From positions 2,914,001-2,978,000 of the forward strand of contig JAITYX010000049.1 of NCBI GenBank assembly GCA_021018815.1: a stretch of DNA of 64,000 nucleotides, read 5' to 3'. The position numbers and the translations under genes were made by a program. Positions 60,264 through 64,000 of the stretch are shown here, in pieces. The notes beneath the pieces were generated by a model that was given only the letters and a program-made list of their open reading frames with translations, ran no database searches and was not told the DNA's origin. Positions within the stretch are counted from its first letter, which is position 1. Each line of letters opens with the position of its first letter. This DNA is from Talinum fruticosum. Lineage: Eukaryota; Streptophyta; Magnoliopsida; Caryophyllales; Talinaceae.

Positions 60264-60360
60264 CCTACAACTTTTGACAAAATAAAGAATAAAGACAACA
60301 GTTAATGTTTACTTTTGCAAAAGATGAACGAAGCGCCTACAACTTTTGACAAAATGAAAA
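60264..60360 (+). repeat. Direct repeat in the viral promoter region
   Basis: The core GCGCCTACAACTTTTGACAA occurs at 60264 and 60331, 67 bases apart, with flanking similarity (AAAGGAAAACAAAAG versus GATGAACGAA). It is conserved in copy D near 62540-62630. It may act as an upstream activating element; this is inference. Confidence 0.7.
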
Positions 60361-60412
60361 AGCATCTAAAGACTCATCATTGCATTCCGTCATGAAGACT
60401 CTTGAAATTCTC

Positions 60413-60420
60413 TATAAAAG
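60413..60420 (+). promoter_or_regulatory. TATA box of the viral pregenomic RNA promoter
   Basis: TCTATAAAAGAAGAGACC, followed by CTCTACATAAGAGGGCGG. It is conserved in copy D (62469-62476 on the minus strand). Confidence 0.75.
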
Positions 60421-60592
60421 AAGAGACCTCTCTACATAAGAGGGCGGAGCGAATTTTAGAGAAAGCATTTTGTAATCTCCTCAAATCATCTTGTATAATT
60501 TTAAAATTCCATCGTGGTTTCTCGACTACCTTTATCTTTAACAAAATTACGTAAGTACATCTTCACAAAATTTTGTTGTATCTGTTATTATC

Positions 60593-60598
60593 AATAAA
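60593..60598 (+). terminator. Viral polyadenylation signal
   Basis: AATAAA about 180 bases downstream of the TATA box and 29 bases before the primer site. Confidence 0.6.
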
Positions 60599-60621
60599 CT
60601 ATATTGTGATCCTATTGTTTT

Positions 60622-60634
60622 TGGTATCGAGCCA
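60622..60634 (+). other. Viral tRNA-iMet primer-binding site (copy C)
   Basis: TGGTATCGAGCCA matches the plant initiator tRNA-Met complement TGGTATCAGAGCCA with one A missing. This marks genome position 1 by family convention. Confidence 0.85.
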
Positions 60635-60837
60635 TTAGCCTAAGTTTAAGAGTTGTGTCTTCTTGGTTTTGTTTAATTTAGGTTGTTACAGACTACGATT
60701 ACGTTTGCGTTGGTGTAGGCGTTGGTCGCCAGTAAAACCGTTGGTCAGCCCAAGTAGTGGTGGTCCCGGTAGGTGGTCCCGTCGGTCCCGTAAGCATAAT
60801 CATTTGCTGTTCGGACTACCTATATTATGCATTAAGC

Positions 60838-61440
60838 ATGGCATCAAAACTCGGGAGACCGATGTCTTTTGGGGCTGATAGTCACCCCAATATAGTTAAC
60901 AGATACTGAAACTAGAACTAGACCTTTAATTAAGGCTCCTACTCCAAATGAATATCAAAACTGGACTATACCTAAGGTGAAACCAGAGTCTATTTACAAA
61001 ATAGGTACCTTTGATTTTTCTACAAGCATATTCCGTTAAGACTCATGAAGAGATCATTAGTCTACAAAATGGTTTACAAACAATCCCTCTCTTGAACCAA
61101 GGTTCAATTGAGAGTCATCTAAAAGCAAAATACAAATTTATGCATATAGGGTTAGTACAAGTTGCTGTTAAGCCTCTTCTCAGAAAAGGCATAAACGCAC
61201 CTATATTTATGGCTGTTCGTGACAAGCGTTTAAAGAAATATAAATCTTCGTTGCTTGCTATGATAAACACAAACATTTGTAATGGACCTGTATTTTTCAA
61301 CTGTTACCCAGATTTTCCAATCGATTTAACATGTCCTATGACAATACAAGCCTTACAACTTGATGTTTATGTTCAAGGTGATGAATTTCATGATTTTAAA
61401 ATTTTGTTGTTATGTATAGAGTCTATTTTCAATTGATGTC
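60838..61440 (+). pseudogene. Pararetrovirus ORF1 start with movement protein (copy C)
   Basis: ATG at 60838 begins MASKLGRPMSFGADSHP and meets a frameshift or stop near 60905. The 141-codon frame 61011-61436 holds the best-kept movement domain in the window: IESHLKAKYKFMHIGLVQ, AVRDKRLKKYKSS, NGPVFFNCYPDFPIDL and LDVYVQGDEFHDF. This is the 30K-superfamily core with its central D and the GP-x-x-F segment. The frame ends at a TGA at 61434-61436. Confidence 0.85.
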
Positions 61441-62251
61441 TTCCAATCTCAATACAAAATACCTTTCTCCACTTCCATCAAATTCAAAAGAAACTATTCT
61501 CCTACCTATAACCGATGAAAAGCCATCGGTTTTACACCTAAAACCCTTAAATAAGATGAGATTACTATGCCGACAGAATTAGAACTCGAAAATGAACAGA
61601 GTTCTACTCATCTTGATGAGCCACAAGCGGATCAAATTATAGAAGAACCCGATGGTAGAGTTCTCATTAGGTTCAAATCTTTTCAAGAAAATTATTCCCG
61701 ATTAGAAGCTTCTAGCTCTAGAAGATCTTTTTCGAATACACTTTTCACAATGATTCGACCACAAGCTCCCAAAGGTACAAATTTTCCGCTCCTATCCCGG
61801 AGCAAGTTCACTCTAATAATTCCCCTCCAAACTCGCATATTGGAGAAGGAATTAATGTTCTTACCTCTACAAACTTTCAGATTGATTGGCCTTTTCTTAA
61901 AAAAGATTACTACAGCTCATCTAATACTACTTTAAGAACTTGGTTCGAAGAAATGGATAAGCGATTACGCTTCTCCATAAAAGACCATTGGATTAAGGAT
62001 ATGAACAGATTAGCTATTAATATTCCTTTTTTACTTGGTTTCCTACCTTTTCATCACAAATAGGACTAAATGATCCTTACAAGCAACCAAGTCTAAATGT
62101 TCAAACCAGTCTATCTAAAACATGGCATCTTTTAGATGGTAGTAGCATAGTTGTTGTTCATCCGCCTGCGGCTACTTCCATAAAAATCAATTTGCAAGGA
62201 CAAGACATTCTTGCCTGTCTTTACAAAACTGGCCGGGAGGGAATGATACAG
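61441..62251 (+). pseudogene. Pararetrovirus linker and coat N-terminal region (copy C)
   Basis: The frame 61567-61935 begins MPTELELENEQSSTHLDEPQ, polar and acidic, then IEEPDGRVLIRFKSFQENY. After a frame change, readable blocks include NFQIDWPFLKKDY near 61880, TWFEEMDKRLRFSIKDHWIK near 61940 and LQGQDILACLY near 62195. These are conserved with copy A (about 53800-53180). The copy ends within a GGGAGGGAATGATACA segment, right at the joint with inverted copy D. I know of no assigned function for this linker. Confidence 0.75.
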
Positions 62252-62259
62252 TTACTATA

Positions 62260-62769
62260 GATACCAAAAACGACAGGATCACAATATAGTTTATTGAAAA
62301 TAAAAGATACAACAAAATTTTGTAAAGATGTACCTACGGAATTTTGTTAAAGATAAAGGTAGCTGAGAAACCACAATGGAATTTTAAAATTATACAATAT
62401 GATTTGAGGAGATTACAAAATGCTTTCTCTAAAATTCGCTCTCGCCCTCTTATGTAGAGAGGTCTCTTCTTTTATAGAGAATTTCAAGAGTCTTCATGAC
62501 AGAATGCAATGATGAGTCTTTAGATGCTTTTTCATTTTGTCAAAAGTTGTAGGCGCTTTTGTTCATCTTTTGCAAAAGTAAACAATAACTGTTGTCTTTA
62601 TTCTTTATTTTGTCAAAAGTTGTAGGCGTTTCGTTTTCCTTTAACAAAAGTAAACAGTGGCTTGATTTGTTAGAAGTAAACAAGTGACATTTGTAGAGCC
62701 CGATAGGCTTTGTCTTAGAAGTCCTGCAAAAGCAAACAAAAGTAAGATAATAACATTTTCCTTTATTTT
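62260..62769 (-). promoter_or_regulatory. Viral non-coding region of copy D
   Basis: On the minus strand, the direct repeats (TTTTGTCAAAAGTTGTAGGCG on the plus strand at about 62540 and 62610), TATA box (62476-62469), AATAAA (62295-62290) and a half primer site follow each other as in copy C. The primer site is cut after its seventh base. Confidence 0.78.
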
Positions 62770-63952
62770 TTACAATTCAAATGGGTCCACCGAACGGGTC
62801 ATTTGTAGAGGATCCAGACTTCACTAATTGAGTCGTCATCTTCCTCGGACTCCATAGCTTGTGCCATAATCTTTTGTAAGAAAAGTTTTCGCTGTTCGGG
62901 ATCATCTTTAAGATAATCAAGCGGATCCTTTTGTTTTTGCGTTAGAAATTTTCCTTTGCCTTTGGTAGATCGAGACGAAGCAGGACTAGATTCTTTCTTT
63001 GCTTGGAGTTGAAGGTCCAGATGTCTTTGATCTTCAATGGTGTAGTTGTAGTCTTCTTTAAATTGTAAAATGTATATTTTTTGGTTTTTATGCGAATCTA
63101 GTACTCAACGTTTTCTAAAGAGCAGAGTTGAGTATTATATTCGAGCCACCATCCGTTTTTGTAAACACGAACCACGAGATATAGGAAATTGAACTGGAAG
63201 ATAAGGTTGCAATTTATACTCCCAACAAAATATCCATGCAACATTAAAAGTTCGGAAGAATCCGATTGCTTTTTGATATGTTTCGTAATTGGAAGAATTC
63301 TTTAACCAGAATTCCCAACCACTATGAACTTCGGAGGGAGAATGGTTGTAGATGGACAAAACATCGTCCACCAATGGTAAAACCAAACAGGAAAGGTAAA
63401 TTGACATTTGTCATGAAAGTTAAAGAACCAAGAATGTGTGTTTGGTGCTGTAGAAAAATACTACAAACCGAGGCTAGTTTGTAGTCGAAATAAGTAAAGG
63501 TTGAGGGGAAAAAGGTACAGAGAATTGTCTTTCTTCATTGGGATTATTCCATTCTTTACTTCCTAGTACATTCTTAATAATGCACTTGGAGTAATGAATG
63601 TAGGTCTTATTGGTGGTGTCAAAGGTATGAGATATGTCAGCGGATTTTGTATCAACAAGGTTAAGCTCATAAAATTTATGAGCTTTTTGGAAATTATTTG
63701 TAGAGAAGTGGAAATCTGTGCCAAAAGCACGTTCAACCATGCTTCTAATGGATACATTTTGTGGGATAGTTTTAAACGAAGTGAGGAAAAGATGTTACGT
63801 ATGAGTAGTTATATAGGTATCCTTCTAGGGATTGGTTGAGTTGGTAATGGCATTTTTGTAGGTCAAGGGAGGAAAGAGAGTTTCAAGGGTATTTTTGTGG
63901 AGATTGTATAATCTGTTGCCTTTTGAACTCCTTTGCCACGATCTCTATTCAT
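62770..63952 (-). pseudogene. Pararetrovirus ORF2, unknown function (copy D)
   Basis: It begins at the ATGA overlap (63952-63949) and ends with TAA (62772-62770). The frame 63740-63474 keeps MVERAFGTDFHFSTNNFQKA and NEERQFSVPFSPQPLLI; the frame 63407-63135 keeps the aromatic block FNVAWIFCWEYKLQPYLPVQ; later frames keep the Lys-rich and acidic ends. It is more similar to copy B than to copy A in the blocks I compared. Broken by stops and at least two frameshifts. Confidence 0.75.
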
Positions 63953-64000
63953 GTTCCTGCAAAAAATCTCCTTTTGTGTCACTCTTTCCTTGCGGAAATT
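63949..64000 (-). pseudogene. End of pararetrovirus ORF1 (RNase H tail, copy D)
   Basis: The visible part corresponds to the last residues after FLTREF and the ORF1 stop, overlapping the ORF2 start. The remainder lies outside the window. Confidence 0.6.

Larger units (their letters stand above)
60119..60837 (+). promoter_or_regulatory. Pararetrovirus non-coding region with pregenomic promoter
   Basis: Between the ORF2 stop and the ORF1 ATG. It contains two direct copies of GCGCCTACAACTTTTGACAA (60264 and 60331) set in a longer repeat that also includes TGTTTACTTTTG motifs. There is a TATA box at 60413-60420, AATAAA at 60593-60598 and the primer site at 60622. TATA, then poly(A) signal about 180 bases later, then primer site is the arrangement expected for terminally redundant pregenomic RNA in this family. 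The same order occurs in copy D. Confidence 0.8.
55494..62251 (+). mobile_element. Endogenous pararetrovirus copy B-C, circularly permuted
   Basis: Order on the plus strand: coat region (from the middle), protease, RT, RNase H remnant, ORF2, non-coding region with promoter, polyadenylation signal and primer site, leader, movement protein, and coat region up to 62251. The two ends fall close together in the coat region: aligned to copy A they leave out only about 190 bases (53176 to 52986). This is a single nearly complete genome opened in the coat region, not two separate insertions. With the roughly 390-base RNase H deletion added back, the genome would be about 7.3 kb, a usual length for this group. 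Confidence 0.82.
62260..64000 (-). mobile_element. Endogenous pararetrovirus copy D, running off the window
   Basis: Minus-strand copy starting at the primer site (62266-62260, reading TGGTATC), then upstream in genome order: non-coding region, ORF2, and the end of ORF1 at the window edge. It mirrors 58885-60628 of copy B-C. It joins head-on to copy C with about eight unassigned bases (62252-62259). Confidence 0.85.

Noticed and set aside
60530..60565. A splice-donor-like GTAAGTAC in the viral leader
   Set aside because: The match to the donor consensus is good, but it is not kept in copy D and no partner acceptor can be shown.

Overview
The window is repeat-rich nuclear DNA of a flowering plant. 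I see no intact host gene. Everything recognisable is transposable-element or endogenous-virus sequence, mostly decayed and nested. Supporting signs are Ty1-copia LTRs of the SIRE/Maximus type, Ty3-gypsy chromovirus-type LTRs with plant initiator-tRNA-Met primer sites, a CACTA transposon end, a Tat/Ogre gag fragment, and endogenous pararetrovirus (family Caulimoviridae) copies placed in (TA)n microsatellites. The species cannot be named from the sequence.

Layout. 1-979 is gene-free with a GA microsatellite. 980-4873 is a SIRE-like LTR with its 3' internal flank, followed by fragments of other LTRs. 4874-11922 is a chromovirus-like retrotransposon read on the minus strand (LTR, about 2 kb of non-coding interior, truncated LTR), with matching primer-binding site and polypurine tract. 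11923-12923 is a broken Tat/Ogre-like gag. 12924-27300 is a head-to-tail array of one LTR family in which the stretch between LTRs is only about 180 bp and holds just a PPT-like tract, a leader and a PBS-like site; a foreign LTR piece sits at 24741-26357. 27301-37127 is a stack of SIRE-like LTRs and one pol remnant. One LTR there is split by two solo LTRs, each with a 5-bp target duplication. 37128-44558 holds a plant-mobile-domain-like remnant and further SIRE-like LTR and internal pieces. 44559-46320 is a decayed CACTA element. 46845-47960 is a fold-back structure with TA tracts.

47966-64000 is a cluster of endogenous pararetrovirus DNA with florendovirus/petuvirus-like gene order: leader, movement protein, coat protein with zinc knuckle, aspartic protease, reverse transcriptase, RNase H, then a second ORF of unknown function. 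Copy A (47966-54703) is on the minus strand and runs from just after the primer site to the ORF2 stop. Copy B-C (55494-62251) is on the plus strand and is a circularly permuted, nearly whole genome opened inside the coat-protein region. Copy D (62260 to the window end) is on the minus strand and begins inside the primer-binding site. All are broken by stops, frameshifts, catalytic substitutions or deletion. A and B are separated by (TA)n DNA in which a host-virus junction piece is repeated in tandem.

Nothing here works together as a living pathway. The value lies in the record of events: nested insertion, tandem growth of an LTR array with a minimal interior, and viral integration with junction duplication. 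Boundaries were read by eye; exact ends of degenerate fragments are uncertain by tens of bases.
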